Assembly (NCBI RefSeq): GCF_030052815.1
Contig: NC_079496.1
Span: 66,577,652 to 66,641,651 of the forward strand
From: Hevea brasiliensis
Taxonomy: Eukaryota; Streptophyta; Magnoliopsida; Malpighiales; Euphorbiaceae
Length of the DNA stretch: 64,000 nt
Direction: 5' to 3'
This document shows, piece after piece, positions 23,882 to 33,716 of the stretch. How positions within the stretch are numbered: the first letter of the stretch is position 1; every line of letters begins with the position of its first letter. The notes under the pieces were generated by a model that ran no database searches, was not told where the DNA came from, and was given only the letters and a program-made list of their open reading frames with translations. The translations under genes and the position numbers were made by a program.

Positions 23882-25018
23882 ATGGATCCTTCATCTCAGA
23901 GAGCAGTCGAGGAGGAAGTGGAGAGTCATGCTCCACTGCGGCGGTGAGGCGGGGTAGGGGAGAACCTACTCCACCAGCTCAAGCAGAGCCTGCTCAGCCT
24001 CCACAGGCCATGTTCCAACAAATGGCCGACTTCTTTAGACAAATGGCTGTAGTAATGCCAGCACCACCACCACCACCACCAGCTCCACAGCAGAAATCAC
24101 ACCTGGAAAGGCTAAGAAAGTTTGGAGCAGTGGACTTTTTCGGTAAGAGAGAAGATGACTCTGTTGCAGCCGAGAATTGGTTGAACAGAACGGGAAGAGT
24201 CTTAAAACAACTTCACTGTACCTCAGAGCAAAATCTAGAAGCTGCAGTATCCTTGTTGCAAGATGATGCCTACGAATGGTGGGACACTGTGTCCAGTGAA
24301 GTGCAGCCAGAAGCTGTAACTTGGGACTTCTTTCTCTCCGAGTTTAAGAAGAAATATGTGGGTACTGTATACCTGGAAGAGAGAAGAAGAGAGTTCATTA
24401 ACCTGAGGCAGAGATAGTTATCAGTGGCCAAGTATGAGAAGGAATTTGTCCGATTAAGCAGCTACGGAAGGGAGATAGTCCCTAATAAAGTTGAAAGGTG
24501 CAAGAGATTTGAAGAGGGACTAAATGATAACATCAAGATCCAGCTCACTGCCTTGGGAATCACAGAATTTAGCAAGTTAGTGGAAGCTGCAATAAGGGTT
24601 GAAAAAGTAAGAATAAGTGAGCGGACTGAGAAGGGAGACAGCGAGAAGAGGGGCCCGGTCGGTCTAGCTCATCTCCCACACAGGAAGAAGTTCGAGGTCC
24701 ACCGCACGAGTTCAGTCAGCCACGAGTCGAAGTCAGTCTCAGGGGCCCAGGCCACAGTTCACCCCTAGGAGAGGTCAGTCCATACCATCAGTGGGCAGCT
24801 CTCCAGGGATGGGGTTCAGGGGACCAGCCCCAGCATCTTCTGTGTGTCCACACTGTCTGAAATGGCATAAGGGGGAGTGTTGGAGAGTAACTGGTGCCTG
24901 CTTGAGGTGTGGGTCAATAGAGCATCAGTTGAGGAACTGTCCACGTAGAACTACTACAGCTACTCCAACACAAGCGCATGCACTGCTCCCGCACCACGCA
25001 GAGGTAGAAAATCTGTAA
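23882..25018 (+). pseudogene. gypsy-B gag (capsid and zinc knuckle), disrupted
   Basis: Starts MDPSSQRAVEEEVE at 23882. After a frame change near 23938 the capsid region (KFGAVDFFGKREDDSVAAENWLNRTGR, EWWDTVSSEVQPEAVTWDFFLSEFKKKYVG) is open to a TAG at 24418, where gypsy-A has Gln. It continues with AKYEKEFVRLSSYGREIV and, after another shift near 24660-24770, CPHCLKWHKGEC and the CX2CX4HX4C knuckle CLRCGSIEHQLRNC. Against gypsy-A, the breaks near 23938 and 24640-24770 lie where CAG or CTG has become CG-containing, while the stop at 24418 fits plain C-to-T change at CHG sites. Gag would form the particle and bind element RNA. Confidence 0.88.
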
Positions 25019-25059
25019 ATCGAGGTCATTTGGACCATCACAGAGGCACTGCATCGAGC

Positions 25060-25620
25060 GGCAGAGAGGCCCGACGGACCACCGGCAAGAGCTTATGCTA
25101 TTAGAGCTCGGGAGGAGCAAGATGCCGGGCGTCATCGAGTGCGTTCTTCCTCTACACTACACCTGTGTATGCATTGGTAGATCCAGGATCTACTCATTCC
25201 TACATTTGCATCAACCTACCCGTAGAAAGGGGGTTACTGGTAGGGGAGAGTGACCAAGACATTCTGGTCACTAATCCATTGGGTCACAGTGTGGTAGTGA
25301 ACAAAGTGTACAAGGGTTGCCCGTTAAGGATTCAGGGGTGTGAATTCTTGGCAGACCTGATTGAGTTGCCTTTCCATGAGTTTGACGTGATTTTGGGAAT
25401 GGATTGGTTGTCACGTCATCAGGCAATGGTTGATTGTAAACTGAAGAGGATTTCTTTGAAAACTTCTGAGGGTAATGAGATCACAGTTGTGGGGGAAAGG
25501 ACAGATTTCTTGTCCAATGTCATCTCAGCCACAGTTGCAAGAAGAATGATGAAAAAAGGTTGTGAAGCCTACCTAGCACATGTGGTGGATACTAGGCAGG
25601 CTAAGCCAAACCTGAGTGAC
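25060..25620 (+). pseudogene. gypsy-B aspartic protease
   Basis: Retropepsin-like domain with active site ALVDPGSTHSYI just after 25165, then SVVVNKVYKGCPLRIQGCEF, FDVILGMDWLSRHQAMVDCKLKRISL and the linker to RT (EAYLAHVVDTRQAKPNLSDIP). The frame is open from 25165 through the protease into the first RT residues, so this domain looks intact. The stretch just upstream (25020-25164) is scrambled relative to gypsy-A, with CAG-type differences. It would cleave the Gag-Pol precursor in the particle. Confidence 0.9.
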
Positions 25621-26978
25621 ATACCCATAGTAAGAGACTTTCCAGAGGTATTTCCTGAAGAACTGCCTGGTTTGCCACCAAAAAGGGAAGTTGAATTTGC
25701 TATTGAGACACTGCCGGGTACAGCACCTATTTCCATTGCTCCTTATAGGATGACACACACTGAATTGAGGGAGTTGAAAACTCAGTTGCAAGAGTTGCTT
25801 GATAAGGGGTTCATACGCCCCAGTGTGTCACCGTGGGGAGCTCGATCTTGTTGTGAAAAAGAAGGATGGGACTTTGAGGCTATGCATCGATTCCGTGATT
25901 GAATAAAGTGACTGTGAAGAATAAATATCCGTTGCCTAGAATTGATGATCTGTTTGATCAGTTGAAGGGAGCAGGAGTATTTTCTAAGATTGATCTCAGA
26001 TCAGGGTATCATCAGTTGAGGGTGAAGGATGTAGATGTGCCCAAGACTGCATTCAGGACCCGATACGGGCATTATGAGTTTCTGGTGATGCCCTTTGGCC
26101 TAACAAATGCACCAGCGGCATTTATGGACCTTATGAACTGTATCTTCCATCCATGCCTAGATCGGTTCGTAGTGGTCTTTATTGATGATATTTTGGTGTA
26201 TTCTAAGACCAGGGAAGAACATGATGAGCATTTGAGGATTGTTCTGCAAACCCTGAGAGAAAAGGAACTGTATGCTAAGTTGTCCAAGTGTGACTTTTGG
26301 CTGAATGAGATTGCATTCCTTGGACACATAGTGTTAGCTGATGGGATTAGGGTGGATCCCAAGAAAATAGAAGCAGTGATGGAATGGAAGCCTCCCAGAA
26401 ATACAACTGAGGTTAGAAGCTTCTTGGGGCTAGCTGGGTATTACAGAAGATTTGTGAAGGGATTTTCCTTAATAGCTGCTCCAATGACCAAGCTATTACA
26501 CAAGAATGTCAGATTTGACTGGAATGACAAGTGTCAGACCAGTTTTGAGAAGTTGAAGGCTATGTTGACAGAGGCACGGTGTTAACACACCGATGCTCGA
26601 AAGGACTTTGTGGTCTATAGTGATGCTTCTCATAATGGGTTAGGGTGTGTACTGATGCAAGAGGGGAAGGTGGTCGCTTATACTTCCAGACAGCTAAGGC
26701 CACATGAACAGAACTACCCTACCCATGATCTAGAGCTTGCAGCAATTATCTTCGCACTGAAGATATGGAGGCATTACTTGTATGGTGAAAAGTGCTACAT
26801 TTACACAGACCACAAGAGCCTGAAATACCTGCCAACCCAGAAGGAGCTTAACCTTAGACAGAGGCGATGGATTGAATTCCTGAAGGACTATGATTGTGTA
26901 ATTAACTACCATCCTGGGAAGGCAAATGTAGTTGCTGATGCTTTGAGCGAAAGTCCATCACGACTTTGTGATCATTGA
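25621..26978 (+). pseudogene. gypsy-B reverse transcriptase and RNase H, two frameshifts
   Basis: RT begins with VRDFPEVFPEELPGLPPKREVEFAI; the frame shifts at about 25850-25900, in the stretch where gypsy-A encodes [18 protein letters not shown]. It resumes at 25899 with [47 protein letters not shown] and catalytic FIDDILVYS. Another break near 26580-26605 precedes RNase H ([29 protein letters not shown]), which ends in the tether [15 protein letters not shown] before a third shift. At each break gypsy-A has CAG/CTG motifs where this copy has CGA, CGG or CG. Catalytic residues are all present. Confidence 0.92.
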
Positions 26979-27730
26979 ATGCCCGTCTCACTTTGATTCG
27001 ATATGTAGCTATTTTGTCTGATTTGCAAGTGAGGCCAAACACATGACAGATTTTAGATGGGCGAGAAGGTAGATGAGAAGCTAATGGCTATTATGAGCAA
27101 AATCCCGGAGGAAGCGGTGACTATGAGGTGAAAGCAGATGGGTGTCTGCACTACAAAGGAAGACTGTGTGTACCAGATAATGGGGAATTGAAAGCCAGTA
27201 TTCTAAAAGAGGCACACACCAGTGTATATGCTATGCACCCAGGAAGTACAAAGATGTATCATGATTTGAAGCTCCAATATTGGTTGCCTGGTATGAAGAA
27301 GGACATAGCTGACTATGTGACTAAATGCTTGACATGTCAGCAAGTCAAGGTAGAACATCAAGTTCCATCAGGTTTGCTACAACCTATATGCATACCTGAA
27401 TGGAAATGGGATCGGGTCACCATGGATTTTGTAAGTGGTCTACCTCTCACCTGGAAGAAACATGATGCAGCATGGGTGATAGTGGACCGATTGACGAAGT
27501 CAGCACACTTTCTGCCAGTTAGGACTGACTACTCACTGGAGAAGTTAGCAGAATTGTATATCAGTGAGATAGTTAGACTGCATGGAATTCCACTTTCCAT
27601 CATATCTGATCGAGACCCAAGGTTTACATCGAGATTTTGGAAGAAGTTGCATGAAGCCTTGGGTACACAACTCCATTTCAGCACAGCTTTCCATCCTCAG
27701 ACGAATGGGCAATCAGAAAGAGTAATCCAG
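26979..27730 (+). pseudogene. gypsy-B integrase, zinc-binding and catalytic core
   Basis: The open frame from 27128 contains H30 and H37 ([17 protein letters not shown]), CLTC for zinc binding, then catalytic Asp100 (TMDF), Asp161 (SDRDPRF) and Glu197 (GQSER) in D,D35E spacing. The 26979-27127 linker is frame-shifted relative to gypsy-A. The frame stops four codons into the following GT...AG segment (after VIQVNN). The core motifs look functional. Confidence 0.9.
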
Positions 27731-27804
27731 GTAAACAATTGAACCAATTGAATTAATACAAATATTGAACTGAAATGATAACAATAACATGAAATATATG
27801 TCAG
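27731..27804 (+). other. candidate intron inside gypsy-B integrase (74 nt, GT...AG)
   Basis: After CAG the sequence reads gtaaacaattgaacc..., is AT-rich, and ends aaatatatgtcag before gtccttgaggatatg. Removal joins VIQ to VLEDMLRSCVIEFEGSW in phase 0, the expected integrase sequence. A ctgaaatg stretch about 34 bases before the acceptor could serve as branch site. Gypsy-A has the same segment at 985-1059. Splicing is inferred, not shown. Confidence 0.7.
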
Positions 27805-28547
27805 GTCCTTGAGGATATGCTGAGGAGTTGTGTCATTGAATTTGAGGGAAGTTGGGATAGATACCTCCCACTGGCAGAATTTGCATACAACAATAGCTAC
27901 CAAGCTAGCATCCAAATGGCCCCATATGAAGCCTTTGTATGGGAGAAAATGTAGAACTCGGTGTCTTTGGACTGAATTGGCGAACAAGCGGTAGGGCGGA
28001 CACGGTGAAACAGGCTGAGGAGAAGGTAAAATCAATCAAAGCCAACTTAAAGGTTGCCTCAGACAGACAGAAATCTTATGCCGACCTGAAGAGAAAAGAA
28101 ATAGAATATGTGGTTGGCGACAAAGTGTTCCTCAAGGTGTCACCACGGAAGAAGGTATTGAGGTTTGGAAGGAAAGGTAAGTTGAGCCCTAGGTTCATTG
28201 GCCCATATGAAATCATCGAACGTGTGGGTCCAGTGGCCTATAGGCTAGCTTTATCACCAGAGCTGGACAAGATTCACAATGTGTTTCACGTATCCATGCT
28301 CAAAAGATACCGCTCAGATCCTTCACATGTCATCTCCAGAGAAGAAATTGAAATACAACCGGATTTGACATATGAAGAAGAACCTCTACGGATCTTGGCT
28401 CGGGAAGTGAAAGAGTTGAGGAACAAACAGATTCCACTGGTGAAAGTGCTTTGGAGGCACCACAACACCGAGGAGGCAACTTGGGAAAGTGAAGAGACAA
28501 TGAGGCAACAGTTCCCTCAACTGTTTGCATCAGGTAAATTTCGATGA
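27805..28547 (+). pseudogene. gypsy-B integrase C-terminus with chromodomain
   Basis: Starts VLEDMLRSCVIEFEGSWDRYLPLAEFAYNNSYQASIQMAPYEA, shifts frame in the 27930-28000 stretch (CAG/CTG-type differences against gypsy-A), then runs open to the TGA at 28545. It holds the linker VASDRQKSYADLKRKEIEY, GPY/F module RFIGPYEIIERVGPVAYRL, NVFHVSMLKRYRSD, and a complete chromodomain at the C-terminus (EVKELRNKQIPLVKVLWRHH, then EEATWE). The Trp lost in gypsy-A is present here. This places the element with chromodomain-carrying Tekay/Del-type chromoviruses. Confidence 0.9.
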
Positions 28548-28559
28548 CGAAATTTAAAT

Positions 28560-28573
28560 TAGAGGTGAAGAGT
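28560..28573 (+). promoter_or_regulatory. polypurine tract of gypsy-B
   Basis: tagaggtgaagagt directly before the 3' LTR start TGTAAC; expected site of plus-strand priming. Confidence 0.75.
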
Positions 28574-31500
28574 TGTAACACCCTCCCGGTAACTACTCCG
28601 TACATCCTCTTTATTCGGTGCGGTGTCGGTCCGGACAGCTAGAATGTCCGGAAAAATATTTAAACTAAAGTGAGGAACCATAATTAACTCAAATATTGAT
28701 AAGAAAAATTTAGTAAAAATTTTAGAAATAAAATACAAACAAGTTAAACGAGCCGGTGCCCTAGGGATGGGTAACCAAAGGGAAGTTGCGGTTCTCGCAA
28801 CGAGGAGCCCTAGACCCGGGGAAAAATTCATAAAATAATTTTTGGGACTCCAAAGAAGGGTTATTGAGGTTCCCATGGCATTAGAATGCCAAGAAAATAC
28901 CTAGAAAAATTTTTCAATCGGTACAGACAATTTTGACCCGTTAAGCCAAACGGAGGGCATTTTGGTCATTTCGCCTTCAGAGGTAATTTTTGGCCGACTT
29001 GTCCAGTTAAGTAAATAATTAATATGACATAAAATATGAAGAAACATTACTAAAAATTTAATTGAAATTGAGTAGTGATGAAAAGAAAAAGAAAAATCAA
29101 AATAAAGCAATTCGTGACATCATAATGATGTCATTTATAAATTACCAACCAATCACAAGCTAATAAGCTTTCTTAAATACTTAAAAGAGACAAAAAAAAG
29201 ACTAAAATAATTAAAAATCCAGCAGCCATCATCCTCCCCAATTGCAGCCGAAATCAAGCCTTGCCCTTAACCTCTATTTTCTTCATTTTCAAGCTTGAAA
29301 AACCTCTCAAACCTCACCCCAAAACCCTAAGTCATCTTCACTAAAATTTATCTACACACCCTAAGGAAGCTTTAGGCAGCCAAAAGAGGAAGAAAGAAAG
29401 GAGTTTGGGTGGCTGAAAATTCTGCCACTTAAAGGTTAGTGCTATACTTTCACTCTCACTCCTTTAATCCTTGCTAGAGCATCATTTTAAGTTAAGAAAT
29501 TGTAAGAATTTGAAGTAAATCATATATGTTAGAGTATCTTCAATTTTCGGCAGCCCTAAGGAAGGATGAGTTTGATTGTTGTAATGAATTTAGAGTGGCT
29601 AGAAATGATGTTTAAGTTATGAATATACATGGATTTTGAACTAGTGTGCTAATTAAGGTTTATGGGTAAATTGAATTGGACATTAGGGTTTTGAGAAGTA
29701 AAAATTGACTTGGCTTATGAAACTGTTAAAGAACACTCTAATGGTCAATTAGTGACCATTTGAGGTATGTTGACCATAAATTGGACTGAAAAATGGCATG
29801 GCAAAGTGGAATGGTAGGCTGCCTAAAGACAGCAGAATGGTGATTGAGATTCCAGTCCAATTACACAGCCATAACTTTGGCTGTGTTTGTCCAATTGGTG
29901 TTTGGCCAATTGGACATGAAACTAGGCTTATAATGGCACATTTTTGCTGAAGCAACCATGCCCAAAAGACCAAAGCAAGAGGACCAAAACTTGGCCCCAA
30001 TCCGGATACCCTGCAACTGATTCTGCAGAATGACCAAATGAACAGTAACTGTTCATTTGCCCATAACTCACTGTAGATTTGGTCAATTGACCTGAAATTT
30101 TTACAGCAACAAGTTAATACATAGACAAACAACTTTCATGAAGAAAGCTATCCCAAATTATGGCCAGAACCAATTCAAAAATGCAATCACAGTCACTGTT
30201 CATGTTACTGTAGATATGGTCAATTCTGCAGATTGGCAATCCGGCCAGCTGTGGTTTTTGAGCCATATCTGGAGCTACAAAACTCCAAATGGAGTGATTC
30301 AAAAAAGGAAATTCAACTAGACAAAATAAGGAACAACTTTCATGTTTGTCATTTCTTCAAATTCCCACTGCAACAGTGTTTAATGGAACAGTAAACATAT
30401 GCTTCAAAAACTGAAATTTTCTGCCCTCTTGGTTTTAAATTAGAAATGGTAATGGTGACCAATTCCAACAAGTTTTAAAGGAAAAATGTGGTATGTTGGG
30501 AGTGCCAAAACCAATTTACCTAATTTCTACCTAAAAGTCAACATATTAGTTGACCAAAGAGGTGAATAGTGACACCGAAATTTGAAATTCAAAGATTGAA
30601 GAATTTAAAAGTTTCAAATGCCTTCGTATACCTAACAAGATTGGTTTGGATAGTTTGGCATGCCAATAGGGTTCAGTTAGCAGTACTGCACATGGCAACA
30701 TGCCATTCCGTGATTCTATGGCTTTTAGCCATTCTGACCTTGTATTGAGATTTGGCATTGTGCCTGATGTATTTACAGCTTGTTAGCTGTTCTGTCGCAC
30801 ACCAGGAGATGCATATGTGACCGATGGTGTGACGGCCTGAGGTACTAGGTACCCAGTGCCAGTTTACCCGTTTATCGATCCGATTGTCTAGTGTAGGTTA
30901 CTTGGGCAGCAAATGAATGAAAGTGAACAAAGTTAATGAAATGATGGATATACCAATACCGAACAAACAAATCATACACATTCTATACATATTTATTTTC
31001 TGCTATTTTCTTTTATTATATTATTGCACCACTAAGCATTATTGCTTAGTGCGTTGCTTTTGCCACGCGTAGGTACTGGAGATACAGATCGTGAGCGCAG
31101 TAGACCGCAGATCGGTGAATCCATCCTGCGATTACGCACGATGTCCGTGTCACCTCAACCTGCGATTGCATTGGTAGGACACTAGGTGTCATTTTGGCAT
31201 TCTGTAATAAATTTTGATTTTCTCATATGTAATTAAACTTGTGTAATGTATATTAATGTTCATGTAAATTATGAAAATTTTATTTGTGAATGGAAAAGTA
31301 AATGTTTATTTGTGATTTATACTTGATTATCACATGTGATGGATGTTTGAGAAATGAAAAGGTTGTTGAGAACTGAAATTGAGAAATATTGTTGAGATTT
31401 TGGATATTGGAGTTTGAAATGATGGAATACAAATATTGGAAGTGTTTTTAACAGGTTCCGAAGAACTGTTTTCTCCATTTTTAGCCGGTACTCCGCCGGA

Positions 31501-31683
31501 TTTTCTTTAAAATCTTCGGAACCTCAAATAAATAATACTTTTGATAAATGGCTAAAATAAATTATATTTCATAAATTATATTCACAAGCATGGTATAAAT
31601 TAATTAAGGTATATTAGAATGTGCTGGTACACCGTGTGGCATTACTTACTCGGGTATACTGTACACGGGTAAGGGGTGTCACA
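28574..31683 (+). repeat. gypsy-B 3' LTR (3110 bp)
   Basis: TGTAACACCCTCCCGG ... GGGGTGTCACA, colinear and almost identical to the 5' LTR. It ends one base (t, 31684) before the Cassandra LTR start. Differences from the 5' LTR at 30875-30885 and 31085-31175 follow the CAG-to-CGA pattern described in the findings. Confidence 0.95.
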
Positions 31684-31684
31684 T

Positions 31685-31959
31685 TGGTCCCTTAGGCAAA
31701 TCCCACATCGGCAAAGCATGGAGATGGTCTTGGGCTCAAAAGTAATGATATATAAGATGGGGCAACTAATCTCTAGAGGCGCCTTTTGGTGGAATGGCCT
31801 GGAGAGTCGGAAGAACTCCAGGGTTAAACGTGCTCGTTTGAGAGAAATCCTAGGATGGGTGACCTCCTGGGAAGTTCTCCATTCCACCTATGGGACAAAA
31901 CCGTGAGGCTTATGGCCAAAGCGGACAATTCCTCTAGTGGCTGGTTCCCGATCGTTACA
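31685..31959 (+). repeat. Cassandra LTR 1
   Basis: tggtcccttagg ... gatcgttaca, with tcccacatcggc near the start and a TATA-like tatataag near 31749. TG...CA bounded if the start is 31685; LTR 2 has A in place of the first T, so the exact start is uncertain by a base or two. Confidence 0.85.
31815..31883 (+). ncRNA. 5S rRNA-like domain in Cassandra LTR 1
   Basis: The segment follows the 3' two-thirds of plant 5S rRNA (compared from memory): aactcc..gttaaacgtgctcg as the A-box region at about 31821-31840 and a C box AGGATGGGTGACCTCCTGGG at 31852-31871 that I believe is unchanged from plant 5S. In Cassandra such domains can be transcribed by RNA polymerase III. It is not a normal 5S gene: the 5' part is missing. 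Confidence 0.88.
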
Positions 31960-31961
31960 AT

Positions 31962-31973
31962 TGGTATCAGAGC
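31962..31973 (+). other. primer binding site of Cassandra
   Basis: tggtatcagagc two bases after LTR 1; identical to the gypsy-B PBS. Confidence 0.9.
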
Positions 31974-32033
31974 CGCTCGCGTGTCCTCTTGGGCAATGGT
32001 GGGGCAAACCTCAGCGAGGCCGAAAGGGGAGAA

Positions 32034-32308
32034 AGGTCCCTTAGGCAAATCCCACATCGGCAAAGCACGGAGATGGTCTTGGGCTCAAAAGTAATGATAT
32101 ATAAGATGGGGGAACTAATCACTAGAGGCGCCTTTTGGTGGAATGGCCTGGAGATTCGGAAGAACTCCAGGGTTAAACGTGCTCGTTTGAGAGAAATCCT
32201 AGGATGGGTGACCTCCTGGGAAGCTCTCCATTCCACCTATGGGACAAAACTGTGAGGCTTATGGCCAAAGCGGACAATTCCTCTAGTGGCTGGTTCCCGA
32301 TCGTTACA
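32034..32308 (+). repeat. Cassandra LTR 2
   Basis: Colinear with LTR 1 apart from six substitutions; ends gatcgttaca. Its 5S-like C box is at 32201-32220 and is also unchanged. Confidence 0.9.
32164..32232 (+). ncRNA. 5S rRNA-like domain in Cassandra LTR 2
   Basis: Second copy of the 5S-like segment: A-box region at about 32170-32189, C box at 32201-32220. It differs from LTR 1 only just downstream (aagctctcc for aagttctcc). Confidence 0.85.
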
Positions 32309-32313
32309 ATGCT
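32309..32313. repeat. target-site duplication (atgct), right copy
   Basis: Directly after the terminal CA of Cassandra LTR 2; matches 20641-20645 on the outer side of gypsy-B. Confidence 0.85.
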
Positions 32314-33716
32314 AGCACCCCATGCCCGTACCTTTGAGTATATAAAAGAGCCACAGCTCTGGCCGTTTTGCTTAATGGACAAGCTCTCATATGGGTGACC
32401 CTTTTCCTACCCAATGAAGCCTATGAGCCATAAATTTTAGCCCTAAGTACCCCATAGATTTTTTTTGTGCTAGATTTATAACCTTACTATTCAAACCATA
32501 AGTTTTAATGCTAGTTGAGATGAACCTAGGCCTATGCGTAAACCCAATGTGTGTATAGGCCCAAGTCCATTTCAAAACTCGTGTTAAGTAAAAGGATGCT
32601 TACTTATGGTTAAACTTTAAGGATACAAATCCTTTGTTTGTGAGAGAAGTATCATCCTGAACCACCCCCTGTTGGTATGTCCAATGTACCATAGCCTAGG
32701 ATAGAATTTTTTTCTTACCCTGCACGTGAGAGTTAAAGGTATAAGGGGGCGAAGATTCAGTTCTGGAGATTTTTTTTTTTTTGGTTTTGATTTAGTCTTT
32801 AGTCTGATTTTAGTTCAGTTTATATGGTCTGGTTTCGATTCAGTTTTGGTTCTATTAGTGTAGTTCGGTTTTGGTTTTGTAAAAATAAAGGCAAAAAAAG
32901 ATAAAAAAGAAACAAATGGTCCATTCATGCATTGCATTCATGTACATAGCATACTTAGGTTAACCCTTAAATCTTATTTTTTTTTTTTTTTATCAAATAT
33001 AGCCTCAAAACACACTAAAGAGACTTCCAATCAGGTCACTTGGGTTAGGGAAGGGAAGAGACTAGTAAGGATTTCACTTGCACTGCTTAAGATGGAAGAA
33101 ACTATGGTCGTACTTGATGAAATATTGAATGTCAAGATGTTTGAGCTAGAAGAGAAAATTGTGGTCAACTTTAGCAAGAGGCCCCGAGGTAGGCTAATTA
33201 AGTGGCATTAAAGTTATTGAGGTTCAAATTGTGTCTCTCACCCCAAGGAGATTTTTCCAATTTAGCCAACCCTTATCCAAAGTTTTGGAGCGTCTCAAAG
33301 TTTAAAACCTCCTACAGCTCTTAGCACCCAGACCACTACCAAATCCACTCCCACTTAGCTATGATATCAACCAATGTTGCCAGTTTTACCAAGCCCACAG
33401 TCATGACACTGACTGATGCTTTCAACTTAAGCATGATATCTAAGACCTAATTGATGCCAAATGGATAATTGACCCAGAAAATCAATAAAAAAAACCCACA
33501 TTAGCCCCATGCCTAACCAAAATTTCCATCTACATCAGGTCTCTACATGATCTCCATCACCCCAAATAACCCTAATAGTATTATTGACTTTATCCAACCC
33601 ATCCAAAAGCCCAATGAACCTATCCAACCCATCTAAAAGCCTAATGAACCTCAGTCTATAATGGTTGTTGACATTTGTGGTAATTCTAGCTATGATAAGG
33701 GTCCTTTGGATGTCTA
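32314..33716 (+). other. Tat-like 5' internal region, right part
   Basis: Continuation of the leader begun at 20475. It starts with agcaccccatgcccgtacc and a tatataaaagag motif. A 94-residue open frame at 32927-33211 (MHCIHVHSILRLTLKSY...) does not resemble a protein I know; it may be a gag remnant or chance. 33240-33700 is Pro/Ser-rich and may be decayed gag. Nothing else recognised. Confidence 0.5.

Larger units (their letters stand above)
31685..32308 (+). mobile_element. Cassandra-type TRIM element
   Basis: Two direct repeats of about 274 bp, 349 bp apart, flank about 75 bp that hold a PBS (tggtatcagagc, 31962-31973) and a purine-rich tract (gaaaggggagaaagg). Each terminal repeat carries a 5S rRNA-like domain, which is diagnostic of the Cassandra family of terminal-repeat retrotransposons in miniature. 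There is no coding capacity, so it must use proteins from another element. I count six differences between the LTRs. The right flank atgct has its partner at 20641, on the far side of gypsy-B. Confidence 0.92.

Noticed and set aside
31684..31688. ttggt as a gypsy-B target duplication
   Set aside because: The five bases before the 5' LTR are atgct, so there is no match.
31815..31883. A true 5S rRNA gene
   Set aside because: Only the 3' two-thirds resembles 5S, and it lies inside a duplicated LTR with a PBS between, so it is the Cassandra domain.
32927..33211. 94-residue frame as a host gene
   Set aside because: It lies in the Tat internal region between PBS and pol; at best a gag remnant, and I see no known motif.
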